A DNA stretch of 18,585 nt from Prevotellaceae bacterium (GCA_031290375.1 JAITNR010000199.1:1-18585); one strand, 5' to 3'; counted from the stretch's first letter, positions 7,299-14,969 are shown. Notes: generated by a model not told the origin, from the letters alone. Made by a program: numbers and translations.

Positions 7299-7614
7299 AA
7301 GAAACTTTATCCGTCCTTTGATGACTGACATGACACTACGGACATAAATACATGTTGTATTCCATATTTTTCTATTGATATGGATGCTCTGACGGGCAAA
7401 AACATATATTTGGTTTGTTGTTTGTTTTTATTGATATGAATGCCTTACGAACAAAAATGCAATTTTCATGCAAAGTCCGCATTTTTTTCATTTTTCATTT
7501 TTTTTGTCCTGCGAACAGCATTTTTTAACATGTGATTCGCATTATTAAGTTATTCATTCAAAAAAAAGTGTCATCCATAAAACATCCGACATTCATTTTG
7601 TAATAAAAAAAGTG
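7299..7614. other. Gene-free stretch before the exonuclease gene
   Basis: No reading frame with recognisable protein features was found on either strand. The stretch holds a second short stem (7310-7342), two imperfect direct repeats (7374-7457) and long T-rich runs. It may be the remains of a lost gene or the body of an untranslated RNA started at about 7180. Confidence 0.5.
7374..7457. repeat. Two imperfect 28-29-bp direct repeats, period 56 bp
   Basis: Copy 1 (7374-7402) and copy 2 (7430-7457) both begin ATTGATATG and share ATGC, ACG and CAAAAA blocks, differing at several positions and by one gap. A weaker third match, CCTGCGAACAGCA, lies near 7508-7520, about one period further on. Confidence 0.5.
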
Positions 7615-7622
7615 TAACTTTG
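7615..7622 (+). promoter_or_regulatory. Bacteroidota -7 element for the exonuclease-rlmI unit
   Basis: TAACTTTG, an exact TAnnTTTG match. A TTTG at 7597-7600 is only 14 bp away, shorter than the usual spacing, so the -33 box is uncertain. Confidence 0.55.
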
Positions 7623-7648
7623 CTTTTTAAATATAGATAAACAAATAA

Positions 7649-8245
7649 TTGATATTCAATACATTGACGTACAACAGCACCATAGATAAAGTGGAAGTGG
7701 CAGATTTGCCGATTGCCAGAACAAATTGCAAGATTGTATTAATCGATACATTACAGGCGGTTGAAAAGGCAGTAAGTGATTTGTATCTGTCTGATATTGT
7801 GGGATTTGATACCGAAACAAAACCGAGTTTTACGAGCGGAAAAATTAACAAGGTAGCACTTCTACAACTTTCTTCTGCAAAAAAATGTTACCTGTTCCGT
7901 CTTCAAATGTTGGGGCAAACCCAACTTTTAAGGGAGTTTTTGGAAAGCGAAAAAATTTTGAAAATCGGCTTGTCAATTGCTGACGACTTCAAAATGTTGA
8001 ATAAGTGGATGAATATTAAACCGAACAATTTTATTGAATTACAGACATTTGTAAAGGAATTCGGGATACAGGAGATGAGCCTTCAAAAAATTTTCGCCAT
8101 AGCTTTTGCAAAGAAAATATCAAAAAAACAGCAGTTATCGAATTGGGAGGCAACAACGCTCAATGATGCACAAAAAGTTTATGCCGCCACAGATGCATGG
8201 GCGTGCAGGCAGATTTACTTGGAACTAATAAAGCCAAAACAATGA
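7649..8245 (+). CDS. DnaQ-like 3'-5' exonuclease domain protein
   Basis: About 198 residues. It belongs to the DEDD 3'-5' exonuclease fold related to RNase D. Exo I is FDTETKP (D54/E56), Exo II lies in KIGLSIADDFKML, and Exo III is YAATDAWACRQIY (Y178/D182), giving the DEDDy arrangement with all acidic residues present. The protein is a lone nuclease domain without HRDC; its substrate (RNA or DNA) is unknown. No ATG exists in frame before the catalytic core, so it starts at TTG 7649 or TTG 7664; homologues I recall begin close to the segment IDKVEVADLP. Its stop overlaps the rRNA methyltransferase start by ATGA, indicating translational coupling. Confidence 0.88.
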   Translation: MIFNTLTYNSTIDKVEVADLPIARTNCKIVLIDTLQAVEKAVSDLYLSDIVGFDTETKPSFTSGKINKVALLQLSSAKKCYLFRLQMLGQTQLLREFLESEKILKIGLSIADDFKMLNKWMNIKPNNFIELQTFVKEFGIQEMSLQKIFAIAFAKKISKKQQLSNWEATTLNDAQKVYAATDAWACRQIYLELIKPKQ

Positions 8246-9417
8246 TTACCATACAATTAAAGCCTAAAAAAGAGGACAGCATTTTAAGATTTCACCCTTG
8301 GATTTTTTCTGGGGCAATTGCCGGAATTTCGGGCAAAGCACAGGAGGGCGATTTGGCACGAATAGTCGATTGTAACAGAGATTTTCTCGGCATCGGACAC
8401 TATCAGATTGGCAGTATTGCCGTTAGAATTATCACTTTCAGCGATGAGGATATTGATATAAATTTTTGGAAAAACAAAATTCGTTTGGCATACCTGATGA
8501 GAAAAAGGCTTGGGCTTGTTGATAGTCGGCCTACTAATGCGTATCGTTTGGTTCATGGAGAAGGCGACAATTTGTCCGGTTTGGTGATTGACATATATAA
8601 TTCTACTGCCGTTATTCAGGCTCATTCCGTTGGTATGCACTGTGTTAGGGAGTTTCTGGCAAAGATAATTACGGAGGAAATTCCGAATATCAAAAACGTT
8701 TACTACAAATCCGAAAATACATTGCCGTTTAAGGCAAATTTGAATTTTAAAGATGGCTATTTAATTGAAAATCAAATTGATTGTATCGCAAAAGAGAATG
8801 ATTTTTTGTTCAATGCCGATTGGCTTGCGGGACAAAAGACGGGTTTTTTTATTGACCAAAGAGAAAATCGCTCATTATTAGAACATTACGCGAAAAACAA
8901 AGATGTTTTGAATATGTTTTGCTACACTGGCGGCTTTTCGCTCTATGCAATGAGGGGAGGGGCTAAATCGGTTCATTCGGTTGATTCATCTGAAAGGGCT
9001 ATTGTTCTGACAGACAGAAATATAGAACTCAATTTTGCCAACGACTCGCGGCATACTTCGTTCTGCCAAAATGCCTTTAACTTTTTGGAAAATATTGATG
9101 GAAAGTACGACCTTATCGTGCTTGACCCACCCGCTTTTGCCAAACATCGCGATGCTTTGAAAAATGCTCTTCAAGCCTACAAAAGACTGAATGCCAAAGC
9201 GTTTAAGCAAATAAAGAATGGAGGAATTGTCTTTACCTTTTCCTGTTCTCAGGCAGTTTCCAAAGAGCAGTTCAGGCTGGCGGTGTTCAGTGCGGCAGCT
9301 CAGTCGAGGCGAACGGTCAAAATTCTGCATCAACTCTCGCAGGCGGCAGACCACCCTGTAAATATCTATCACCCTGAGGGCGAGTATCTTAAAGGTTTAG
9401 TTTTGTATGTTGAATAG
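8242..9417 (+). CDS. rlmI: RlmI-like 23S rRNA (cytosine-C5) methyltransferase
   Basis: 391 residues, close to the length of E. coli RlmI (about 396), which methylates C1962 of 23S rRNA. An N-terminal PUA-type domain covers roughly residues 1-75 (HPWIFSGAI, GDLARIVD). The Rossmann methyltransferase domain carries the SAM-binding motif NMFCYTGGFSLYAMRGGA, the motif LIVLDPPAFAK and the late motif TFSCSQAVS. The start at ATG 8242 is chosen because it overlaps the exonuclease stop as ATGA; an upstream in-frame alternative at 8197 would lie inside that gene. The symbol is by family; the exact target nucleotide in this organism is inferred. Confidence 0.88.
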   Translation: MITIQLKPKKEDSILRFHPWIFSGAIAGISGKAQEGDLARIVDCNRDFLGIGHYQIGSIAVRIITFSDEDIDINFWKNKIRLAYLMRKRLGLVDSRPTNAYRLVHGEGDNLSGLVIDIYNSTAVIQAHSVGMHCVREFLAKIITEEIPNIKNVYYKSENTLPFKANLNFKDGYLIENQIDCIAKENDFLFNADWLAGQKTGFFIDQRENRSLLEHYAKNKDVLNMFCYTGGFSLYAMRGGAKSVHSVDSSERAIVLTDRNIELNFANDSRHTSFCQNAFNFLENIDGKYDLIVLDPPAFAKHRDALKNALQAYKRLNAKAFKQIKNGGIVFTFSCSQAVSKEQFRLAVFSAAAQSRRTVKILHQLSQAADHPVNIYHPEGEYLKGLVLYVE

Positions 9418-9432
9418 TTTTTGCTAACTTTG
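9402..9432 (+). promoter_or_regulatory. Consensus promoter for the M23-like gene
   Basis: TTTG at 9402-9405, a 19-bp spacer and TAACTTTG at 9425-9432. It overlaps the end of rlmI. The upstream in-frame TTG at 9421 lies inside this promoter and is therefore not the start of the next gene. Confidence 0.7.
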
Positions 9433-9453
9433 CATTTATCACTGCTAAAAAAA

Positions 9454-10311
9454 ATGACTGAAAGGAAAAAAATAAGTTTCAATTATCTGTTAGAGCGCTG
9501 GAGATTCAGATACAGGCTATTTATTCTCAACGAAAAAACTCTTGAGAACGTTTTTCACGTCAATTTATCACGTTTTACTGCCTTTTGGCTGTTTTTTGGA
9601 GCGTTTGTAGTGCTTTTTGTGCTGATTTCACTCCTCATTCTCCACTCGCCTGTGAAGCACTTTTTGCCGGGAGCTTCTGACGTTACTATCAGAAGAGACC
9701 TCATCGAAGAGGTAGCAAAAATTGACTCACTCTCAAGGCATATTTACCTGCAGGATTTGCAACTGAAGTCTATGAAAAATATAATGGAAGGTTCGGTCTC
9801 ATCGGATACTGTTATGGACAAGCCTCATGAAATTTCTGTGGAAAAATGGAAAGAAATAGCAGACACAAAATCCGAGCGCGAGCAGCAATTTCTCAAGGAT
9901 TATGAGGCTGATTTTATGGGCAATATCTCTCAAAGAGAGATATTGGATGTTAAAAATAAGAATAGATTCATTGCACCTGCTTTGGGAAATATAGCCAAAG
10001 ATAATGATAAAGGAAGCAATTTAAAGGGAGTGGTTTTGTCCGGGAAAAATGGACAAGCCATTCTCGCAACTGCCTCAGGTACAATAGTTTCATCGACAAA
10101 TATGTTCGATGGCTACGTTGTTGTCATTCAGCACAAAGACGGTTATGTGTCCGTCTATAAGAATCTGCCCGGAGTACTCAAAGGTGTTGGTGAAAGTGTG
10201 TCGGCAAGCGAGCCCATATCTATTTTTGAGCGAGCCCAAACTTCAATCACAACTTTTGAAATATGGCAAGACGGCACGCCGATTGATCCGAGAGAGTTGA
10301 TAAGTTTTTGA
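9454..10311 (+). CDS. Membrane-anchored LytM/M23-like protein, catalytically degenerate
   Basis: 285 residues. A basic cytoplasmic N-terminus (1-40) is followed by one membrane segment (about 41-63), a charged coiled-coil-prone periplasmic stretch and a C-terminal LytM-type domain: AILATASGTIVSS, DGYVVVIQHKDGYVSVYKNL, ITTFEIWQDGTPIDPREL. In active M23 endopeptidases zinc is bound by HxxxD and HxH. Here the first motif region reads NLKGVVLSG, the YxHL histidine is Asn, and the HLHFEI equivalent is ITTFEI, so the metal ligands are missing. It is more likely a scaffold or activator of a cell-wall hydrolase, as EnvC and NlpD are, than an enzyme. ATG 9454 lies 21 bp after the -7 box. Confidence 0.85.
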   Translation: MTERKKISFNYLLERWRFRYRLFILNEKTLENVFHVNLSRFTAFWLFFGAFVVLFVLISLLILHSPVKHFLPGASDVTIRRDLIEEVAKIDSLSRHIYLQDLQLKSMKNIMEGSVSSDTVMDKPHEISVEKWKEIADTKSEREQQFLKDYEADFMGNISQREILDVKNKNRFIAPALGNIAKDNDKGSNLKGVVLSGKNGQAILATASGTIVSSTNMFDGYVVVIQHKDGYVSVYKNLPGVLKGVGESVSASEPISIFERAQTSITTFEIWQDGTPIDPRELISF

Positions 10312-10377
10312 TAGTAAATAATACATTGATAATTAAATAGATACAAAGATACAAGAAATTCAAAAAGTTTTAAAAAT

Positions 10378-10797
10378 ATGGAAAAAGGAAATAACAGCAA
10401 AACTGTTGTAACAGGCGTGATCGGTGCGGACGTGCACGCTGTGGGTAATAAAATTTTGGCTTATGCACTCGAAGGTGCAGGCTATAATGTTGTCAATCTT
10501 GGAGTTATGGTGTCGCAAGAGGAGTTTATTGAGGTGGCAGTAGAAACAAACGCCGATGCAATTCTTGTGTCCTCGCTTTACGGACACGGAGAAATCGACT
10601 GTTTAGGCTTACGCGAAAAATGCGAAGAGGCAGGTTTAAAAGATATTCCACTTCTGGTTGGAGGCAATCTGGTTGTTGGCAAACAGAATTTCAGTGAAGT
10701 AGAGAAACGCTTCTCCGCAATGGGTTTTACCAAATCCTATCCTCCCGGAACTTCATTGGAAACAACAATCAAAGATTTGAAAGAATTAGTGGGGTAA
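10378..10797 (+). CDS. glmS: Glutamate mutase (methylaspartate mutase) B12-binding subunit S
   Basis: 139 residues, matching the small sigma subunit of clostridial glutamate mutase (about 137). It binds adenosylcobalamin base-off/His-on. The signature DxHxxG is D18-V-H20-A-V-G23, with S65-S-L67 and the loop G95-G96 completing the cobalamin site. With the epsilon subunit it converts L-glutamate to (2S,3S)-3-methylaspartate in the methylaspartate fermentation route. The symbol must not be confused with glucosamine-6-phosphate synthase. It lies 66 bp after the M23-like gene and 82 bp before glmL, without a recognised promoter of its own. The catalytic subunit gene glmE does not follow. Confidence 0.93.
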   Translation: MEKGNNSKTVVTGVIGADVHAVGNKILAYALEGAGYNVVNLGVMVSQEEFIEVAVETNADAILVSSLYGHGEIDCLGLREKCEEAGLKDIPLLVGGNLVVGKQNFSEVEKRFSAMGFTKSYPPGTSLETTIKDLKELVG

Positions 10798-10879
10798 TTT
10801 TAACGACGTGGAATTAGTGGCATAATTATTATGACTTGGCTAAATCCATATCTTATATTATAAATTCTGTGCTTGAACA

Positions 10880-12262
10880 ATGAATTACCTCACTGTCGAT
10901 TTTGGTAGTACTTTCACTAAACTTACCGCTGTTGATAGCGTTCAGCAGCGAATTTTGGCGACTGCAAATGCCTTTACCACCGTTGAGTCTGACGTGATGG
11001 ACGGCTTCAATGTTGCTTTGGAGCAATTGGAGCATAAAATAGGCAAGTTCAACTACGAAAAACTGCTTTGTTGCAGCAGTGCGGCAGGCGGTTTGAAAAT
11101 GGTTGCGGTCGGTCTTGTGCCTGAACTAACGGCAAAGGCTGCCAAAATGGCGGCGTCCAGTGCAGGAGCAAAGGTAATCAAAACCTACTCGTTTGAGTTG
11201 TCAAAAAAAGAGCAGGATGAAATCTACGACATAAATCCTGATTTGGTGCTGTTATGCGGCGGTACGGACGGTGGCAATAAGGAGGTAATCATCCAAAATG
11301 CAAAAAGCCTGTGCTCTATTGAGCGAAAATTTTCAATAATAGTGGCAGGCAACAAAACCGCCGCCTACCCAATAGAGCAGATTATCGGTATTTCGGGCAA
11401 ACATTGCGTAGTAACCGAAAATGTGATGCCAGCTTTTAACAAGCTCAACATTATTCCTGCCAAAAATACAATCAGGGACATGTATATCAAAGAGATAATT
11501 AATGCCAAAGGGTTGTCGGGAATTCAGAATATTACACACAATCAAATTATACCAACGCCTTTGGCAGTGATGACTGCCTGCGAGCTTTTGTCCCAAGGCA
11601 CTAAAAAACTGGCAGGTATCGGCGAGTTTGTGGCGGTAGATTTGGGCGGTGCTACCACTGACGTTTATTCAATGTCCAACGGCAAACCAAGCATTGACAA
11701 TGTGGTGGTTAAAGGTTTGCCTGAGCCGTTTAGCAAACGAACTGTGGAGGGTGATTTGGGAATGAGGTATAGTTTGAAATCGTTAATAGGAGAAATTGAT
11801 ACTGAGGAATTTTGCGACAAAAATGCCATTGAGCTACAGGACTTTGAACGCTGGATTGAACTTTGCATAGCCAACCCTGAGTCTGTTGCCCAACAAAGCA
11901 GTTCGAACCAAATCATCGAAGATTCGCTTGCTGCAAAAGCGATAGATATAGCAATGGAACGGCATTGCGGCGAAATAGAAAGCACCTACACTCCGATGGG
12001 TGAAATATTTTCGATAACAGGTAAAGATTTAACTCGGATACCTTGTTTTATCGGTATCGGAGGAGCATTAACCAACAGCAATAGCCCTAAAAAAATTCTG
12101 TCAGGCGGACTTTACAGCAAGGGAAAATACAAATTTCTCAAACCCCAAAATCCGAAATTTATGCTTGACAAAAAATATATCTTTGCCTCAATGGGCTTGC
12201 TTAGCAAGGAAGAACCCAATTTGGCTCTAACGTTACTTAAAGACAGTTTGTTGGAGTTGTGA
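10880..12262 (+). CDS. glmL: MutL-type reactivating factor of B12 mutase (GlmL)
   Basis: 460 residues, close to clostridial GlmL/MutL. These are ASKHA-fold ATPases (actin/Hsp70 class), unrelated to DNA-repair MutL. They are thought to release damaged cobalamin from, and so reactivate, glutamate mutase or related aminomutases. The first phosphate loop is LTVDFGSTFTKLTAVD at the N-terminus; CCSSAAGGLKMVAVGL, VLLCGGTDGGN, the second ATPase motif FVAVDLGGATTDVYSM and RTVEGDLGMRYS follow. In clostridia the order is glmS-glmL-glmE; here rfbC replaces glmE. An alternative role is as chaperone for the lysine aminomutase system, whose downstream genes kal and kce lie 2.2 kb away. Confidence 0.92.
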   Translation: MNYLTVDFGSTFTKLTAVDSVQQRILATANAFTTVESDVMDGFNVALEQLEHKIGKFNYEKLLCCSSAAGGLKMVAVGLVPELTAKAAKMAASSAGAKVIKTYSFELSKKEQDEIYDINPDLVLLCGGTDGGNKEVIIQNAKSLCSIERKFSIIVAGNKTAAYPIEQIIGISGKHCVVTENVMPAFNKLNIIPAKNTIRDMYIKEIINAKGLSGIQNITHNQIIPTPLAVMTACELLSQGTKKLAGIGEFVAVDLGGATTDVYSMSNGKPSIDNVVVKGLPEPFSKRTVEGDLGMRYSLKSLIGEIDTEEFCDKNAIELQDFERWIELCIANPESVAQQSSSNQIIEDSLAAKAIDIAMERHCGEIESTYTPMGEIFSITGKDLTRIPCFIGIGGALTNSNSPKKILSGGLYSKGKYKFLKPQNPKFMLDKKYIFASMGLLSKEEPNLALTLLKDSLLEL

Positions 12263-12318
12263 ATATCTTGTGCTTTGCAGAGGTAAAAAAATGCAACTAT
12301 TATAGAAAAATTAAAAAT

Positions 12319-12861
12319 ATGGAAATTATACAAACCCCAATCAAAGATTTAATTATCATTAAACCTGCCTTTTTTGAGGACGAAAGAGGCTATTTTACGG
12401 AAAGTTACAACAAGGACAGATACTTTGAAAATGGCATTACGCAGAATTTTATTCAGGATAATCAATCGAAATCGTCATTTGGTGTGGTGCGGGGGCTGCA
12501 TTTTCAAAAGGGTGAATACGCCCAAACAAAACTTGTGTCGGTGATTGCAGGAAAGGTCTTTGACGTGGCGGTGGATTTGCGACAAAATTCCGATACCTTC
12601 GGAAAGTGGTTTGGAGTGGAACTTTCGGACGAAAACCATTTGCAATTCCTGCTTCCAAGGGGCTTTGCTCACGGATTTGCCGTTTTGAGCCAAACAGCAA
12701 TTTTTACCTACAAGTGCGACAATTTTTACAATAAACAATCTGAAGGAGGTATCCGATTTAACGATAAAAGTCTAAATATTGACTGGAAAATCTCTGAAAA
12801 TCAAATGATTATTTCAGAAAAAGATAGAATTTTGCCTTTTTTGACAGAGAATAATAAATAG
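12319..12861 (+). CDS. rfbC: dTDP-4-dehydrorhamnose 3,5-epimerase
   Basis: 180 residues, typical RmlC length. It epimerises dTDP-4-keto-6-deoxyglucose at C3 and C5 in the dTDP-L-rhamnose pathway, supplying surface polysaccharides. Family motifs are IIIKPAFFEDERGYFTESY, QDNQSKSSFGVVRGLHFQ with the catalytic His61, LLPRGFAHGFAVLS and GGIRFNDKSLNIDW. ATG 12319 is chosen because MEIIQTPIKDLIIIKP is the standard N-terminus; an upstream GTG at 12259 overlapping the glmL stop would add an unrelated 20-residue extension. No other rml/rfb gene is present, so it is an isolated pathway member. It converges with pdxB. Confidence 0.93.
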   Translation: MEIIQTPIKDLIIIKPAFFEDERGYFTESYNKDRYFENGITQNFIQDNQSKSSFGVVRGLHFQKGEYAQTKLVSVIAGKVFDVAVDLRQNSDTFGKWFGVELSDENHLQFLLPRGFAHGFAVLSQTAIFTYKCDNFYNKQSEGGIRFNDKSLNIDWKISENQMIISEKDRILPFLTENNK

Positions 12862-12868
12862 AGCCAAG

Positions 12869-12898
12869 AGCCAAGATTTTTTGGCTAAACCTTTTTTT
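12869..12898 (+). terminator. Likely terminator after rfbC, overlapping the pdxB stop
   Basis: AGCCAA (12869-12874) pairs with TTGGCT (12881-12886) around a six-base loop, followed by a T-run at 12892-12898. The 3' arm includes the pdxB stop codon, so the stem could act in both directions, but the minus-strand T-tract is weak. Confidence 0.5.
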
Positions 12899-13940
12899 GA
12901 GGTGCTGTGAAAATTGAAAATTCAATTTCTCGCCTTATGGGATAATGATTTCTAAAAAATTCAAATTTGTCGGGCAAATGTTTTAGTTTTTCACTATCAG
13001 TCAGTATATCATAACTTTCAGATAAAAGTTTTAAGACATTTTCGCTTCTGCAATAACAACTCTTTTTTTGGGGCAAATCTGCTGTGAAATCATTTATTTC
13101 GAGTGAAAAAAAACGACTTAATGCCCTGACACACATATTTGTAGCATTAGCCTTGCCATCTGCCGAGTAGCCAGCAATGTGCGGTGTTGCCAGAAAGGCA
13201 TTGCGTAAGAGTTCCAACGAAATATTTGGCTCATTCTCCCAACAATCAAGCACAAAACCGCCAATTTTCCCTCTTTTATAATTGCTTAAAAGTTCCTTTT
13301 CGTCCACTACTCTGCCCCGTGCTGCATTTATGATCAATGAATTAGGTTTAATTTTGTTAAAAAAATCCCTATTTGCCAAATGTATTGTAGAAAATTCTCC
13401 TTCAACTGTCAAAGGAGTGTGAAAGGTAACAATATCAGAATTTTGAGCAATGGTTTGCAGTGATACAAAGTTGTGATTTTTAGCCTTTTCTTCAAGAAGC
13501 GGGTCATTTAGTAGAACCCTAATGTCCAGCATTTTGGCAATTTTTTCAACCTCTTTACCAACATTGCCGTATCCCACAATTCCGAGTGTTAAATCCTTAC
13601 TGTTCAATCGTTTTGTTTCAATCCACAAACCAATTGCTGCTCCCACCCATTGAGCCACAGATGAGGCATTACAACCCTTTGCCACAAAAACTTCTATGTT
13701 ATGCTTTCGACAAAAATCAAAATCAATATGGTCATCTCCTGTCGTTGCGGAAGCAATAAACCGCACCTGTGAACCGTCCAAAAGTGCCTTGTCGCAATGT
13801 GTTCGTGTCCGTACAATCAGGGCATCGGCATCTTTAACAGCCTTGTTGTCAATATCTCCCGACGGAAGACAGGAAACATCACAAACACTGTCAAAAACAG
13901 AGTGAATAAACGAAATATTTTTGTCGATAATCAGTTTCAA
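12885..13940 (-). CDS. pdxB: 4-phosphoerythronate dehydrogenase
   Basis: 351 residues, somewhat shorter than E. coli PdxB (about 380) because the C-terminal dimerisation region is reduced. It oxidises 4-phosphoerythronate in the deoxyxylulose-5-phosphate-dependent route to pyridoxal 5'-phosphate. The NAD-binding loop is G123-Y-G125-N-V-G128. Substrate and catalytic residues lie in VRTRTHCD, INAARGRVVDEKEL (Arg), CWENEP (Glu) and TPHIAGYSADGKA (His). The motif TGDDHID and the absence of a regulatory ACT domain separate it from SerA. It is transcribed alone from 13990-14020 toward rfbC. Lysine 2,3- and 5,6-aminomutases require PLP, which makes its position between glmL and kal suggestive but not proof of a link. 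Confidence 0.9.
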   Translation of the reverse strand: MKLIIDKNISFIHSVFDSVCDVSCLPSGDIDNKAVKDADALIVRTRTHCDKALLDGSQVRFIASATTGDDHIDFDFCRKHNIEVFVAKGCNASSVAQWVGAAIGLWIETKRLNSKDLTLGIVGYGNVGKEVEKIAKMLDIRVLLNDPLLEEKAKNHNFVSLQTIAQNSDIVTFHTPLTVEGEFSTIHLANRDFFNKIKPNSLIINAARGRVVDEKELLSNYKRGKIGGFVLDCWENEPNISLELLRNAFLATPHIAGYSADGKANATNMCVRALSRFFSLEINDFTADLPQKKSCYCRSENVLKLLSESYDILTDSEKLKHLPDKFEFFRNHYPIRREIEFSIFTAPQKKV

Positions 13941-13989
13941 AATAATTACAGGCTTAGACCCGACTGAACTCAGGTTTAAATTAATTGTG

Positions 13990-14020
13990 CAAAATTATGA
14001 AAAAAATCCGATTTGCCAAA
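13990..14020 (-). promoter_or_regulatory. Consensus promoter for pdxB
   Basis: On the reverse strand TTTG (14020-14017), a 19-bp spacer and TAATTTTG (13997-13990) match the Bacteroidota consensus. The pdxB ATG is about 50 bp downstream. Confidence 0.65.
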
Positions 14021-14260
14021 TTTCTTTTAATGATTACCAGTATAATAACCTAAATATTCGTGTAACGCGCTGATTATTAGCTTTTTATAACAAAATTTCA
14101 GCAACGTACATAACAGATTGATTTTTAATATATTACATTCATTTTTAGGCGAATATACGGGTATACATTTTTATTTTTTACATAATTTCAGAATTTTCAT
14201 AATTCACATATTTGGGGCTGTAAATTGTGAGGATTGTGTTAATTATGGGAAATGTATTCC

Positions 14261-14286
14261 GGATTGCTTCGTTCCTCGCAATGACG
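14261..14286. repeat. Dispersed REP-like repeat fragment
   Basis: GGATTGCTTCG at 14261-14271 is followed by CGCAATGACG at 14277-14286. ATTGC and GCAAT form a short inverted repeat around a ten-base loop. The CGCAATGACG core is identical to the right arm of the palindrome at 2119-2153. Confidence 0.55.
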
Positions 14287-14372
14287 CGAAATCCAAGAGC
14301 AATGTTATCCAATTATTCATTGTTCATTATTAACAGTGTTTCAAAAAAAAGTTTTAGCCTGTAATTTTAGTC

Positions 14373-14402
14373 TTTGTTTTTTCAAAATTTTTATTACCTT
14401 TG
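14373..14402 (+). promoter_or_regulatory. Promoter of the kal-kce transcription unit
   Basis: TTTG at 14373-14376, an 18-bp spacer and TACCTTTG at 14395-14402. The untranslated leader to the ATG at 14502 would be about 90 nt, longer than elsewhere in the window, which leaves space for regulation, though no riboswitch fold was recognised. Confidence 0.7.
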
Positions 14403-14501
14403 CCTTCTCAATTATATTCAACATCTGAAAAAATAATTAACCTGTGTCCGACAAAAAATAAGAAACTGTTTAACATAAAATCTAAAATCATAAATTAAGT
14501 T

Positions 14502-14897
14502 ATGTCAAAATCTTTAATCAGAATGCGAATGAGTTCGCACGATGCCCATTATGGAGGCAATTTGGTAGATGGAGCTAAGATGCTTCAACTTTTCGGTGAT
14601 GTCGCCACCGAACTTCTTATCATCAATGACGGGGACGAAGGATTGTTTTGTGCCTACGACAACGTTGAATTTCTCGCACCTGTCTATGCAGGCGACTATA
14701 TCGAGGCAACAGGTGAAATAACAACTATTGGCAATACCTCCAGAAAAATGACTTTCGAGGCATATAAGGTTATCGCTCCGCGTACCGACATTTCGGCATC
14801 AGCCGCAGACGTACTTGTTCAACCTGTTGTAGTATGCAGAGCCTCAGGTACTTGTGTAGTGCCAAAGGATTGCCAAAGGATAAACGTGGATTTGTAG
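14502..14897 (+). CDS. kal: 3-aminobutyryl-CoA ammonia-lyase
   Basis: 131 residues, the normal size for this hotdog-fold enzyme. It removes ammonia from L-3-aminobutyryl-CoA to give crotonyl-CoA in the 3-keto-5-aminohexanoate pathway of lysine fermentation. The sequence is highly characteristic along its whole length: IRMRMSSHDAHYGGNLVDGA, FGDVATELLI, GLFCAYDNVEFLAPVYAGDY, GNTSRKMTFEAYKV and CRASGTCVVPKD. It is the first gene after a consensus promoter and lies 72 bp before kce. The rest of the pathway (kamA, kamD, kamE, kdd) is not in the window. Confidence 0.95.
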   Translation: MSKSLIRMRMSSHDAHYGGNLVDGAKMLQLFGDVATELLIINDGDEGLFCAYDNVEFLAPVYAGDYIEATGEITTIGNTSRKMTFEAYKVIAPRTDISASAADVLVQPVVVCRASGTCVVPKDCQRINVDL

Positions 14898-14969
14898 GAA
14901 TATTTTGATATTCATACAAAAACATTTTTTGTTAATAAATATTATCCATCATAAAAAATTGAAAATATT

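Larger units (their letters stand above)
13941..14501. other. Divergent 560-bp spacer between pdxB and kal
   Basis: It contains the pdxB promoter (minus), the kal promoter (plus) and a dispersed-repeat fragment at 14259-14292. A 71-codon frame crosses 14118-14333, but its C-terminal third is translated repeat sequence and it shows no protein-like features. The rest is very A/T-rich with no RNA gene recognised. Confidence 0.6.

Noticed and set aside
12259..12318. Upstream GTG start for rfbC overlapping the glmL stop
   Set aside because: The extra 20 residues do not belong to the RmlC family, whose N-terminus begins at the ATG at 12319.
14118..14333. 71-codon plus-strand frame before kal
   Set aside because: Its C-terminal third is the translated dispersed repeat, the rest is A/T-driven hydrophobic sequence, and no start signal was seen.
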